DNA from: Candidatus Zixiibacteriota bacterium
GTDB taxonomy: Bacteria > RBG-13-66-14 > B26-G2 > WVWN01
Assembly: GCA_030613505.1 (NCBI GenBank)
Contig: JAUWLW010000011.1
Location: 1-64,000 of the forward strand
DNA: 64,000 nucleotides
Reading direction: 5' to 3'
Shown here in pieces: positions 33,158-41,084 of the stretch; the first letter of the stretch is position 1; each line of letters opens with the position of its first letter. The translations under genes were made by a program, and so were the position numbers. Below the pieces are notes generated by a model. The model was not told the DNA's origin, ran no database searches, and saw only the letters and a program-made list of their open reading frames with translations.

Positions 33158-33708
33158 TTCCCGAATAAACTACCAAACCATTGTAATAAGTTAGGCGGTT
33201 CTTCCTCAACTATAAACTTACCCCTAAGTTCCGGGTATTTGAAACCTCGACCCGTACCCGGCCATACTCTCAACTTCCGTGTGAACCCGCAGGATATCGC
33301 CCATTCCCGCCACTTGTCTATTTTTTGGTAACACGCGCATATATACAACGTTCCATCACCCGCGATATAAGGCGCGGTATTTCGGAATATCTCGTCAGGA
33401 CTTATTAATTCTAGTTGCGGGGGCCAATGCCGCAATAAACCGGGTCCCGGGTAAACGCCATGATGGTAAATTATAATATGGTCGAACCGTCGCCAACCGC
33501 TAACACCTTGATAAGTCCGCCACACGAAAGTATTTTGGATCGTACTACCGATGTCGTCGGGTTCGGTCGGAACGAAATAGGCAAAATCCAATATGACATC
33601 ATTCGCCTCGGCCAGGTCGAGATAAGTTTCCTTATCCCCCTCTACGTCGCCGGCTTGGCGACTACCAAGGGCTGTGACTATACACGCGAATTCCGTGCGA
33701 TCGCCCAT
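33154..33708 (-). CDS. Caspase-like putative cysteine peptidase, copy 3
   Basis: 184 residues, the shortest of the three, without the LAAPLAP segment. The caspase-like core is DHIIIYHHGVYPGPG with the His, then PDEIFRNTAPYIAGDGTLYI leading to CACYQ with the Cys, and VWPGTGRGFKY. The order of motifs and spacing match the copies at 25975 and 29018. Its start is weak (no clear Shine-Dalgarno site). It overlaps the NHL gene that follows by four bases. If the His-Cys dyad is real, this is a caspase-like peptidase with a propeller partner; otherwise it is a degenerate relative of the other two. Confidence 0.5.
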   Translation of the reverse strand: MGDRTEFACIVTALGSRQAGDVEGDKETYLDLAEANDVILDFAYFVPTEPDDIGSTIQNTFVWRTYQGVSGWRRFDHIIIYHHGVYPGPGLLRHWPPQLELISPDEIFRNTAPYIAGDGTLYICACYQKIDKWREWAISCGFTRKLRVWPGTGRGFKYPELRGKFIVEEEPPNLLQWFGSLFGK

Positions 33709-33784
33709 TTACAATCGTAGTATTATTCGGCCGCTAGAGGCAGCCGCGGCCTTTCACGTATAACCGGGCGGCTGTTACCGTTAA

Positions 33785-34243
33785 TTAATCGTCGTCGTTG
33801 AATGGGAATCCCGGCCCGGGATGTTTATTAAGGCCGAAACTACTAAAGGCGCTCTTTCCCAGGTCGAAATTCCCCACCGTCGGCGTAGGGATGTTCCTCG
33901 ATACTTTTAAAGAAAGCTTTACCTTGCCTCGAAGAACGTCCGCTTTAAATACTTCCCACTCGTGCCAGTACGTCGAAGCCGCCGTCCGCCCCTCCCCGGT
34001 CCACCCCTGCTCGCCGTACGCCGAGTTGATGCAGTGGTAGAGCGTCAGCGCCAGGCAGATGCGCCACACGTACTTGTCGGCGCCGGGGTCCGTCAGGTCG
34101 TAGCGGTCGCGCAGGACCGCCTCTATCTCCGCCTCCGCCCGGTCGCGGTTGGCGGTAACTCGCGCGTCCGCGCACAGGTCGCTCGTAAGCAGCGGATACT
34201 CCGTCCGGACGTCGCTTACGTTCACGGGAGTCGTCCAGGCCAT
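33785..34243 (-). CDS. gp36/DUF1320-like head-tail connector, original position
   Basis: 152 residues: AWTTPVNVSDVRTEYPLLTS, then NRDRAEAEIEAVLRDRYDLT, the hydrophobic ICLALTLYHCINSAYGEQGW and a Gly/Phe-rich end. This matches the Mu gp36-like (DUF1320) family, a head-tail connector or adaptor. Here it follows the major capsid and a short protein, the usual place in Mu-type head operons, so I treat it as the resident copy. Two further full copies are at 40493 and 44103 and a truncated one at 31822. Its start shares a base with the stop of the gene before it. Confidence 0.75.
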   Translation of the reverse strand: MAWTTPVNVSDVRTEYPLLTSDLCADARVTANRDRAEAEIEAVLRDRYDLTDPGADKYVWRICLALTLYHCINSAYGEQGWTGEGRTAASTYWHEWEVFKADVLRGKVKLSLKVSRNIPTPTVGNFDLGKSAFSSFGLNKHPGPGFPFNDDD

Positions 34244-34557
34244 TATTCTTTCCCCCTTCTCTTGCTCGAGCCGCGGCCGCGGCCTTTGCCGGATGTCGCT
34301 TTCTTATCGTTTGAACTCTTCTTCGCCGTCGCCGTGGGCGCCTTTTTGGCCGGGGCCTTCCGTACCTCCAGGTGGCCCAGCTCGACGCCGCGCTCGAGGC
34401 GCGCCATGTCCGCGGCGGCCTCGTCGAACGCGGTCCACTTGCCGGCGAAGAACCGTACGTCGCCGAAGACGCGGCCTCGCGTCCTCATGAGCGCCGGGCC
34501 GTCGCCCTCCAGCGTCCTCAGATATTCGTCCGTCAGTCGTCCTTCGCACATAGCCAT
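34243..34557 (-). CDS. Small head-region protein with a Lys/Arg/Ala-rich tail
   Basis: 104 residues. The ATG at 34557 has GAGGT 8 bases upstream, whereas the longer frame would begin with TTG inside a terminator hairpin. MAMCEGRLTDEYLRTLEGDG is followed by 'FFAGKWTAFDEAAADMARLE' and a C-terminal low-complexity basic tail (KKAPTATAKKSSNDKK). It sits between the capsid and connector genes. I do not know its role; head assembly or a nucleic-acid-related function is suggested by the basic tail. Confidence 0.55.
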   Translation of the reverse strand: MAMCEGRLTDEYLRTLEGDGPALMRTRGRVFGDVRFFAGKWTAFDEAAADMARLERGVELGHLEVRKAPAKKAPTATAKKSSNDKKATSGKGRGRGSSKRRGKE

Positions 34558-34600
34558 AGCGATTACCTCACGTCGGTAATATTCAACGAAAAGGAGTTGG

Positions 34601-34637
34601 GAGCCCGGGTTGGCCAAGCCTCCCCGGGCTCTTTTTT
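34601..34637. terminator. Hairpin after the major capsid gene
   Basis: GAGCCCGGG (34601-34609) and CCCGGGCTC (34623-34631) form a 9-bp stem, with a T6 run on the plus strand and CCTTTT on the minus side. On the coding (minus) strand it follows the capsid stop, so it may reduce readthrough into the genes downstream, as is common after highly expressed capsids. Confidence 0.7.
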
Positions 34638-35556
34638 AGACGTCGCCGATTATCGCAAGGTACCACGGGCCGTAGCCGAAGCGGTACCGCTCGTACGTCT
34701 TGGTGACGTAGTTGTCGGTATGCTGGTCGGGCTCGAAGACGTTGACCTCGAGGTCGATGCGCTTCTGGAATATGAACGGCCTTACGGGCTTGCCTAGGTC
34801 GAGGAAGTACCAGGCGGTGGCGCTGGAGATGTAGGGCGTCTGGATGAGCGCCAGCTTCTCGTAGAACGGGTTGTAGCCGGCGTTGGCGGTGCCCGCGGCG
34901 CCCGGCGTGTTGATGAGCATCTCCCACGCGACGCCGGTGTCGCCGGCGCCGGTCACGATGTGGGTCGGCCGGACGTCAAGCGGGCTGCCCTTGGGGTCCG
35001 TGAAGGCGCGCATTACCTTGAGGACGTCGATGGCGTTTGAGAGTGACGTCGCCAGATCGGCGGTCCCCACGGCCTTGTTCTGGTCGTCGTTGGACTGGTT
35101 GGAGCTGCCGGCGTGGTCGGTGTCGAAGAAGTACTGGCCGTCGTGGCACGTGGCGGCGGTGCCGCCGGTGACGAGCGAGGCCCAGTTATCCTGGAGCTTG
35201 ATCTGGTGGCCTATGGCGGCGCTCTGGAACTTCTGGCGGATGTAGTTGTGCCGGTCGTCCTCCACCATCTTGCGGTGGATGTCGATGGCCAGGCCGTAGG
35301 TGTAGTTGGTTAAGGAGTAGCTCTCGTCGTCTAGGCCGTAGTGGATGCGGGCGTCCTCGTCGATGCGCCCCGGGACCGGCAAGCGGCCGCCGAAGCCGTA
35401 GTACTCTGTTTCGCCGTCGCTCGACGTCACCATAACGGCGTCCTTCCAGGAGGCGTCCTGGTAGTACGAGTCCTCGTAGATGCGGAAGAACTCCTCCTTG
35501 CACGCCACCTCCAGGACCCGGGCGAAGTCGCTCGGCGAAAGGTTAGGTCCTGCCAT
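34636..35556 (-). CDS. Major capsid protein, Mu gpT-like
   Basis: 306 residues. The pattern ETEYYGFGGRLPVPGRIDED, then NYTYGLAIDIHRKMVEDDRH and DGQYFFDTDHAGSSNQSN matches the Mu major head subunit gpT family (tyrosine/glycine-rich loop, 'v.R..veDD', 'FFDTDHa'). It would form the icosahedral shell. GGGGGG lies upstream of ATG. The order protease/scaffold, decoration protein, capsid is standard. A terminator follows immediately. Confidence 0.85.
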   Translation of the reverse strand: MAGPNLSPSDFARVLEVACKEEFFRIYEDSYYQDASWKDAVMVTSSDGETEYYGFGGRLPVPGRIDEDARIHYGLDDESYSLTNYTYGLAIDIHRKMVEDDRHNYIRQKFQSAAIGHQIKLQDNWASLVTGGTAATCHDGQYFFDTDHAGSSNQSNDDQNKAVGTADLATSLSNAIDVLKVMRAFTDPKGSPLDVRPTHIVTGAGDTGVAWEMLINTPGAAGTANAGYNPFYEKLALIQTPYISSATAWYFLDLGKPVRPFIFQKRIDLEVNVFEPDQHTDNYVTKTYERYRFGYGPWYLAIIGDV

Positions 35557-35611
35557 TAAAGTTCACCCCCCTTGAATTGGGATTCGGACAAGGGGCTTGG
35601 GCCCCCTGCGT

Positions 35612-36058
35612 TTACGGACAATAGTTGTCGACGGCGAGCACGGCCGTCGAGGTCAGGTAGTCGACGCAGCAGCCGACCTTGCAGCCGGTGGTCGTGCCGG
35701 ACTGCGCCGTGGCCGGCGTACCGGAGGCCCCGCCGTCGCAGTAGAACTCGGTGCCGACGTCGGTGACGGCGGGCGTGCCCTTGACGAACTCGAACAGGCC
35801 CTTGCGCCACACCTTTATCTTGGCGGTGCCGTCGCCGGTTACGGTCTGAGCCGCGACGCCGGCGAAGGTCTCGCTCGCCAGGTTGGCGGCGTACGTCACG
35901 TAGCCGGTTAGCGCGGTCGTGTCGTACTCGAAGACCACGAGCGAGCCCTTGTAGACCGTGACGCCGCTCTTGACGATGTAATGGGTGTAGGCCGAGTCGT
36001 CGTTGGGAATGCGGCGCGGGTTACACTCGTGCTCCGCGGTGATGTTTCCAAACGCCAT
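35612..36058 (-). CDS. Capsid decoration-type protein (DUF2190-like)
   Basis: 148 residues. The first part (GNITAEHECNPRRIPNDDSA, then HYIVKSGVTVYKGSLVVFE) and the later ETFAGVAAQTVTGDGTAKIK fit the DUF2190-like head decoration or stabilising proteins found before major capsid genes. No signal peptide. GGGGGGTGAAG precedes ATG. It would coat the capsid after expansion. Confidence 0.7.
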   Translation of the reverse strand: MAFGNITAEHECNPRRIPNDDSAYTHYIVKSGVTVYKGSLVVFEYDTTALTGYVTYAANLASETFAGVAAQTVTGDGTAKIKVWRKGLFEFVKGTPAVTDVGTEFYCDGGASGTPATAQSGTTTGCKVGCCVDYLTSTAVLAVDNYCP

Positions 36059-36111
36059 TTACTTCACCCCCCTTTGGGTTCGGTATAGGGCGGCGGGTAT
36101 GAAACCCGCCG

Positions 36112-37671
36112 TTATAATTGGCCGTAGAGCTCGCCGAGGCGGCGCTCGATGGCGGCTTCGTCGTAGCCCATCGCCTTAAGCACTTCCACCACTTCGGGGT
36201 TCTCGCGCGCCAAAGGCGACGGCTCCGCGGGCCGGCCGTGCTCCTGGGGCTCGCCTCCGGTGGGCGCGGCGTCGAAGCGGACCTCCAGAGCCGCCGCGGC
36301 CTCCATCGCGAGCTCCTTGTCCTTCAGATAGAGCTCGAGCCACTTGCTTTGATGCGCCGGCTTGGCACGGCCCGCGCGGACCAGCGCCTCGGCGAAGCGT
36401 TCCGCCTCGGCCTCGAAGGCCATGCGGTCGTGGGCGGCGCGCTCGAGCTTCTCCAGCCGGAGATTGTCGCGCTCGGCCTTGACGGCCTCGAAGTCGGTCG
36501 CCAGCCGCTCGTGCCGACCCCGGAGCGCCTCGAAGCGGGCGCTCAGGCCGTCGAGCCGCGTCTCCATCCGGGCGACGTCTTTCGACGGAGCGCCCTCGCC
36601 GCGGAAGCCGAGCTTGCCGAGGAACTTCGCCAGCCGCCGCGACTTAGCGCCTTCGGCCTCGACCGCGGCCTTGTCTTCCTCCGCGGGTTTCTCCCCTTCC
36701 GCCTTGGCCTCCTCCAGCAGCGCCTCCAGCTCCTCGCGGACGCGCTCGCGGTCTTCCTCGGGAATCGGCTCGCCGGTGGACATAGTCTCGGCGTCGAGCG
36801 CCGCCAACGCCTCCTCCACGTGCGAGAGCGAGACGTTGCCTTCCGCGTCGCGGACCGGGAAGTGGCGCAGCTCGCGCGGGACGGTCTTACCCTCCTCGTC
36901 GGCCTCGCCGCCGGGCTCTACGTAGGCGAACGACTCGTCGGGCAGGGCGTCGACGTACTCGGCGTCCCACTTTTCCTCGGGCCCTTCGGCCTTCGGCTCC
37001 TTCTCGTCGTCGACGGCGTCGCCGGCGCGGAAGTAGAAGCCGCCGTCGCGGCGCGCTTCCATCAGCGCCTGGAAGCCGTCCTGTTCGCGGACGTGGGGGT
37101 CGAGGGTCAGGGCGACGTGGCGGATGACCTCGTCGTAGCGGCGGCCGCAGGCCGTGAGCACCGGCCCCACGCCGACGGAGACGTCCTGGATGGTGCCGTC
37201 CACGATGCGGGCGGCGGTGTCCTCGTCGGTAATGTTGAAGACGCCGTAGAGCTTGCCGTCGGCGATCTCGAAGGCCTCCACCCAGCCGGCGTTGTCGGCG
37301 GGATGGTAGGAGTGGTGGTACGGGACCCAGGTCTTGACGCCGGCGGCCCGGGTATCGTTCACCCAGTCCCGCAGGCGCTCGAGCGTGACGTCGACCGTCT
37401 TGCCCGGGTCGTCGGGGAGGACGTAGCGGCCCACGCGGATTATCTCCTTGCGGAAGCGCGCCTCGGCCTTGAGCGTCCACTCGCCTTCGGCCTCCTCGTA
37501 TTTTTCTTTGGCCTTCTCCCAGGCGACGTCGGCGCACTCCTTCTGGGCGGCCTCGTCGGTCTTGCCCTTGTCGGCCAGGCAGGCGAAGTAGGACTCGCGC
37601 AAGAGCTCGTTGAGCTCCGCGGGGGCGTCCGGGCCGGCCTCGGGCGGTTTGAGCTTCTTCTCGTCGGGCAT
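36112..37671 (-). CDS. Prohead protease and scaffold (Mu gpI-type)
   Basis: 519 residues; I use the ATG at 37671 because GGAGGGG precedes it. Residues about 55-200 look like the Mu I-type protease region (VPYHHSYHPADNAGWVEAFE, then DEDTAARIVDGTIQDVSVGV and VIRHVALTLDPHV), with a His in 'YHHSYHP' and a Ser in 'SVGV' as candidate dyad members. The remaining half is charged and helical (METRLDGLSARFEALRGRHE) and would be the scaffold core that is cleaved. This combined protease-scaffold is typical of Mu-like heads. It sits just before the decoration and capsid genes. Confidence 0.7.
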   Translation of the reverse strand: MPDEKKLKPPEAGPDAPAELNELLRESYFACLADKGKTDEAAQKECADVAWEKAKEKYEEAEGEWTLKAEARFRKEIIRVGRYVLPDDPGKTVDVTLERLRDWVNDTRAAGVKTWVPYHHSYHPADNAGWVEAFEIADGKLYGVFNITDEDTAARIVDGTIQDVSVGVGPVLTACGRRYDEVIRHVALTLDPHVREQDGFQALMEARRDGGFYFRAGDAVDDEKEPKAEGPEEKWDAEYVDALPDESFAYVEPGGEADEEGKTVPRELRHFPVRDAEGNVSLSHVEEALAALDAETMSTGEPIPEEDRERVREELEALLEEAKAEGEKPAEEDKAAVEAEGAKSRRLAKFLGKLGFRGEGAPSKDVARMETRLDGLSARFEALRGRHERLATDFEAVKAERDNLRLEKLERAAHDRMAFEAEAERFAEALVRAGRAKPAHQSKWLELYLKDKELAMEAAAALEVRFDAAPTGGEPQEHGRPAEPSPLARENPEVVEVLKAMGYDEAAIERRLGELYGQL

Positions 37672-37714
37672 ATTGAACCCCTCCAATCTTAAATTATGGA
37701 AAGCTTGCCGGCCG

Positions 37715-37800
37715 CTCGAGGCGCCGGTGGTAAACGCTGCGATTGATTAATGGAGATTAAGGGAGATGGGAAACTTGCCGCGAGGAAAGGTTGTTACTTA
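37715..37800 (-). repeat. ~85-bp intergenic repeat, copy 2
   Basis: Carries the shared GAGGCGCCGGTGGTAAACGC core, GATTGATTAATGGAG, GAGATGGGAAACTT and GAGGAAAGGTTGTTACTTAT. It overlaps the 3' end of the NHL gene at 37794-38723 and lies between it and the protease/scaffold gene. Confidence 0.85.
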
Positions 37801-38723
37801 TCGTCGGGGGCGGCGGGACGGAAATATTGGATGCGGCCGTTGCCGGTGTCGGCTACGTAGACGGTGCCGTCCGCGGCGACGGCGATACCTGCAGGGTAAT
37901 GGAACTCGCCCGGGCCGAGACCGTCGTTACCCCAGGCGCTTACGAAAGACCCCTCGGCTGTGAAGTGTTGTACACGGTGGTTATAATTATCCGCGACAAA
38001 TACGTCGCCGTTCGGGCCGACGGCGATGTCGCCCGGGTATAAAAACTCGCCTAAACCGGAACCCATTTTACCCCAAGAACCGAGGAATTCCCACTCGGCG
38101 TCGAAATACATAACTTTCCCGGAAGTGTTGTTTAATAAATATATTATACCCTCGGCCGTTATAGCGATACTCACGAAATCAGTGTAGCGGAATTCTTTAC
38201 AACGCCACTCCCCTATATATTCCCCCCCGGGCTTGAAGTATTGAATCCGGCTGTTATTGTAGTCTACTACGAAAACCGTCCCTAAGGGTCCGAACGCTAT
38301 ACCCGCCGGTCCATGGAACTCGCCCGGGCCCTTACCAGGACCGCCCCATTTACCGACAAACTCCTTTTCCTTCGAAAAAAACTGCACGTCGTCCCGGTAT
38401 ATATCGGCGACGTATATATTCCCGTTATCGGCTACGGCTACGGTCGTAGGATATCGGAATTCGCCGTCGCCGTTACCTCCGGAACCGAACGCGCCGAGGA
38501 ATATACCCTCGGGCGAAAAATATTGTACCCGGGCGTTCCCCGTATCGGCAACGTAAACGATGCCTTCAGGGCCGACGGCGACGTCATAAGGAATGTTAAA
38601 ACAGCCGTTGAAGGCCGCGCTAACCCCCCAAGACCCCGCGTACACGTAATCATTTCCGGCCGCCGTCAACCCGGGAGTTAAGAGAAGGACGCAGCTTAAA
38701 AAGTTTATGAGGAGTTTATACAT
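37794..38723 (-). CDS. Secreted NHL-repeat propeller, DDK-end type
   Basis: 309 residues. Signal peptide LLINFLSCVLLLTPGLTAAG. About six NHL repeats follow ('AVGPNGDVFVADNYNHRVQH' style). It ends IQYFRPAAPDDK, the shared end of the phage-embedded propellers. It follows another NHL gene by 16 bases, so this is a tandem pair. The ribosome binding site is weak. Lower in GC than the protease gene beside it. Likely periplasmic or surface-bound cargo with unknown ligand. Confidence 0.85.
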   Translation of the reverse strand: MYKLLINFLSCVLLLTPGLTAAGNDYVYAGSWGVSAAFNGCFNIPYDVAVGPEGIVYVADTGNARVQYFSPEGIFLGAFGSGGNGDGEFRYPTTVAVADNGNIYVADIYRDDVQFFSKEKEFVGKWGGPGKGPGEFHGPAGIAFGPLGTVFVVDYNNSRIQYFKPGGEYIGEWRCKEFRYTDFVSIAITAEGIIYLLNNTSGKVMYFDAEWEFLGSWGKMGSGLGEFLYPGDIAVGPNGDVFVADNYNHRVQHFTAEGSFVSAWGNDGLGPGEFHYPAGIAVAADGTVYVADTGNGRIQYFRPAAPDDK

Positions 38724-38738
38724 AGGTTAAGAACGGTA

Positions 38739-39671
38739 CTACTTATCGTCCGCGGCGGCGGGGCGGAAGTATTGAATGCGGCCGTTGCCTTTATCAACGA
38801 CGTATAACAAACCCCCCGCGGAAAAAGCCAAACTACACGGTGCATAGAATTCGCCGGCGTTGAAACCCTCTACCCCCAACTTGCCTAAAAAAGAACCTGT
38901 CGACGTGAAATATTGAATGCGATGATTAAACTCATCCGCAACGTACACGTTGCCATCAGGGCCCACCGTAATACCGGTAGGGAAATCGAATTGCCCGTCG
39001 CCAACGCCGTGAGAACCCCACATACCTAAAAAAGAACCGGAACGGTTAAAATACTGCACCCGATGGTTTTCTGAGTCGGTAACGAAGATTTTACCGCCCG
39101 AACCAGCCGCGATATCTCCGGGGTTCCTAAAACACCCCTCTCCCGTACCGCTGGAACCCCATTCCCTTAAAAATGAACCGGTGGAAGTGAAATGTTTTAT
39201 ACGGTTTTCGAGGCGGTCGGCTACATAAACGTCGCCGTTAGTATCCACACCTAGGGCACTCGGAAAAGAAAAAGAACCGCCGACGGTTACGAAGGAACCC
39301 CACTCGTATACGAAATCGCCGTCCCGCGTAAACCGTTGTACCTTCCCGAGTTCGGTTTGGAGAATGTAAATATCGCCGTTGGGGGCTACCTCCACCGCTT
39401 CCGGAAAATCAAACTCCCCCTCGCCCGGAGCGTAATTACCCCACGTACTTATTACCGACCCGGAAGGCGTATATTTGGCGAGACGTTGCATCCTTAAATC
39501 AATTACGTATACGTTTCCATCAGCGCCGACGGCGACGCGCCCGGGAAGCGAAAGATTCATTGTCCCGTCTAAGGTACGCCACTCCCCCGCATATCGGTAT
39601 TCATTAGCGATAGATGGCTTACCGCAGGTAAGCGACAAAAAGACGAATACCATTAGAAATCGAACGCGCAT
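38739..39671 (-). CDS. Secreted NHL-repeat propeller, near duplicate of 42350-43282
   Basis: 310 residues, signal peptide VRFLMVFVFLSLTCGKPSIA. About six repeats, with blade patterns such as 'ITVGPDGNVYVADEFNHRIQ'. Ends RIQYFRPAAADDK. It is nearly identical along its whole length to the propeller at 42350, which shows recent duplication; the M15-like gene and connector upstream are duplicated too. It has its own promoter at 39714-39742. Confidence 0.9.
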   Translation of the reverse strand: MRVRFLMVFVFLSLTCGKPSIANEYRYAGEWRTLDGTMNLSLPGRVAVGADGNVYVIDLRMQRLAKYTPSGSVISTWGNYAPGEGEFDFPEAVEVAPNGDIYILQTELGKVQRFTRDGDFVYEWGSFVTVGGSFSFPSALGVDTNGDVYVADRLENRIKHFTSTGSFLREWGSSGTGEGCFRNPGDIAAGSGGKIFVTDSENHRVQYFNRSGSFLGMWGSHGVGDGQFDFPTGITVGPDGNVYVADEFNHRIQYFTSTGSFLGKLGVEGFNAGEFYAPCSLAFSAGGLLYVVDKGNGRIQYFRPAAADDK

Positions 39672-39713
39672 ATTCTATATCCCGTGGATATCGTAAAACA
39701 TCTTATATTACTT

Positions 39714-39742
39714 ATTATAGCTATAAAAAGCGGAAACGTAAA
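39714..39742 (-). promoter_or_regulatory. Promoter of the NHL gene at 38739
   Basis: Minus-strand TTTACG (39742-39737), 17-base spacer, perfect TATAAT (39719-39714). The same arrangement is at 43324-43352, so the cassette carries its own promoter, independent of phage late transcription. Confidence 0.7.
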
Positions 39743-39785
39743 GTCCCTACGTCATCGTGGTAAATATATTAAAATATTTAAACGC

Positions 39786-40484
39786 TTAAGGCCGGACGGG
39801 TCCGAAAGGCCAAGGACAAGTATACCGCACCGTAACGTACCAATGGGGCGGGTCCCCCGTTAGGTGGTAGAAACCGCCCACGTCGTTGTCACCTATACTG
39901 TGCAAGACGGCTGGGTCCATCGGCGGGTCGAATCGGTTGGCGAAAAAAGTCTTAGCATCAGGCCTCGTAACGACGTCAACGGCGCAACCGTTCCAATGGC
40001 CGAACGCGTCGCTTGCGTCCCGAATGCCGTACGGGTCACTCTCGGGTAAACCATTAATTACCGGCGTACCCAAGCGCCGATAACCCGACGTTAAGTATAT
40101 AACCGGCTTCATTCCGGCGGGTATGCCCCAGGGGCGAGGGAATAATTTCTTATGCTCCTCCCACGCCGCGTCGCGCCACTCGCGCAGCTTCTCGATTAAC
40201 TCCGGACGCGCCAACATACACCGATCGCCGTGCGCCGTCGTCGCGACCTTATTGGGGATAGGCTCCAGGACATTTTTCTCTATATCGTCGACGACAGCCT
40301 GTAAATCCTCCCACGAACTTACGCCCGGTTGGTGCCTTTTAAAGCTCGTTATTAAATCCCTAATCGCGGCCCGTTCTTCCCAGTCGTTGGAATACGCGTA
40401 CGACGCCAGCGTTCGGAAGCGGCAAGAATTCAACCCCCGAACCGTGGAGTGCCGGGCCAATGGTCCCATCGGGTCGGCAGCCAT
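39786..40484 (-). CDS. M15-like zinc peptidase, copy 2
   Basis: 232 residues. The C-terminal half has the M15 metallopeptidase pattern: VIYLTSGYRRLGTP, then AFGHWNGCAVDVVT with the first zinc His and Asp, and GDPPHWYVTVRY with the second His, where Asp of DPPH stands in the place of the usual catalytic Glu. M15 peptidases cut peptidoglycan peptides and occur as phage endolysins. Residues 1-110 are helical with 'RLLTSFKRHQPGVSSWEDLQ'-type segments, possibly regulatory. It is preceded 8 bases upstream by a gp36-like gene and followed by an NHL propeller. Near duplicate of the gene at 43396. Confidence 0.65.
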   Translation of the reverse strand: MAADPMGPLARHSTVRGLNSCRFRTLASYAYSNDWEERAAIRDLITSFKRHQPGVSSWEDLQAVVDDIEKNVLEPIPNKVATTAHGDRCMLARPELIEKLREWRDAAWEEHKKLFPRPWGIPAGMKPVIYLTSGYRRLGTPVINGLPESDPYGIRDASDAFGHWNGCAVDVVTRPDAKTFFANRFDPPMDPAVLHSIGDNDVGGFYHLTGDPPHWYVTVRYTCPWPFGPVRP

Positions 40485-40492
40485 TTTTCCCC

Positions 40493-40954
40493 TTAGTCGT
40501 CGTCTTCGCTAAACGGAAAACCCGGCCCGGCGTGTTTATCCAGGCCGAAACTGCTGAAGACGCTTTTTCCCAGGTCGAAGTTCCCCACCGTAGGCGTAGG
40601 GATGTTCCTCGACACAGTTAAAGAGAGTTTAAGCTGGCCGCGAAGGACGTCGCCTTTGAACACTTCCCACTCGTGCCAGTACGTCGAGGCCGCCGTCCGC
40701 CCCTCGCCGGTCCAACCCTGCTCGCCGTAGGCGGAGTTGATGCAGTGGTAGAGCGTAAGCGCCAGGCACACGCGCCACACGTACTTGTCGGCGCCGGGGT
40801 CGGAAAGGTCGTAGCGGTCGCGCAGGACCGCCTCTATCTCCGCCTCCGCCCGGTCGCGGTTGGCGGTTACCCTAGCGTCCGCGCACAGCTCGCTCGTCAG
40901 CAGCGGGTACTCGGTCCGCACGTCGCTCACGTTCACGGGAGTTGTCCAGGCCAT
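40493..40954 (-). CDS. gp36/DUF1320-like connector, extra copy 2
   Basis: 153 residues, AWTTPVNVSDVRTEYPLLTS through AGPGFPFSEDDD. I take the second ATG (40954), for which AAGGTG spacing is better than for the ATG at 40960. It is about 90% or more identical to the copies at 33785 and 44103. The copy is complete and open, so it may be functional. Location between the portal and the protease is not standard for this gene, which supports duplication with the adjoining peptidase-NHL cassette. Confidence 0.8.
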   Translation of the reverse strand: MAWTTPVNVSDVRTEYPLLTSELCADARVTANRDRAEAEIEAVLRDRYDLSDPGADKYVWRVCLALTLYHCINSAYGEQGWTGEGRTAASTYWHEWEVFKGDVLRGQLKLSLTVSRNIPTPTVGNFDLGKSVFSSFGLDKHAGPGFPFSEDDD

Positions 40955-40987
40955 TACCATACACCTTCCTTCGCCGGCCTCGAGCCG

Positions 40988-41070
40988 CTCAAGGCGCCGG
41001 TGGTAAACGCTGCGATCGTTTAATGGGGATTAAGCGCGATGGGAAACTTGCTGTGGGGAAACTTAATTAA
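40988..41070 (-). repeat. ~85-bp intergenic repeat, copy 3
   Basis: AAGGCGCCGGTGGTAAACGC, then GATCGTTTAATGGGG and GATGGGAAACTTG. The last third diverges (GTGGGGAAACTTAATTAATT). It lies between the connector copy at 40493 and the exported protein at 41085, so it does not need an NHL gene beside it. Confidence 0.8.
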
Positions 41071-41084
41071 TTACGGCCGGGCCG

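Noticed and set aside
36118-37692. 524-codon plus-strand ORF antisense to the protease/scaffold gene
   Set aside because: Almost exactly mirrors the real gene, driven by GC-rich third positions; low-complexity Leu/Gly/Val protein.
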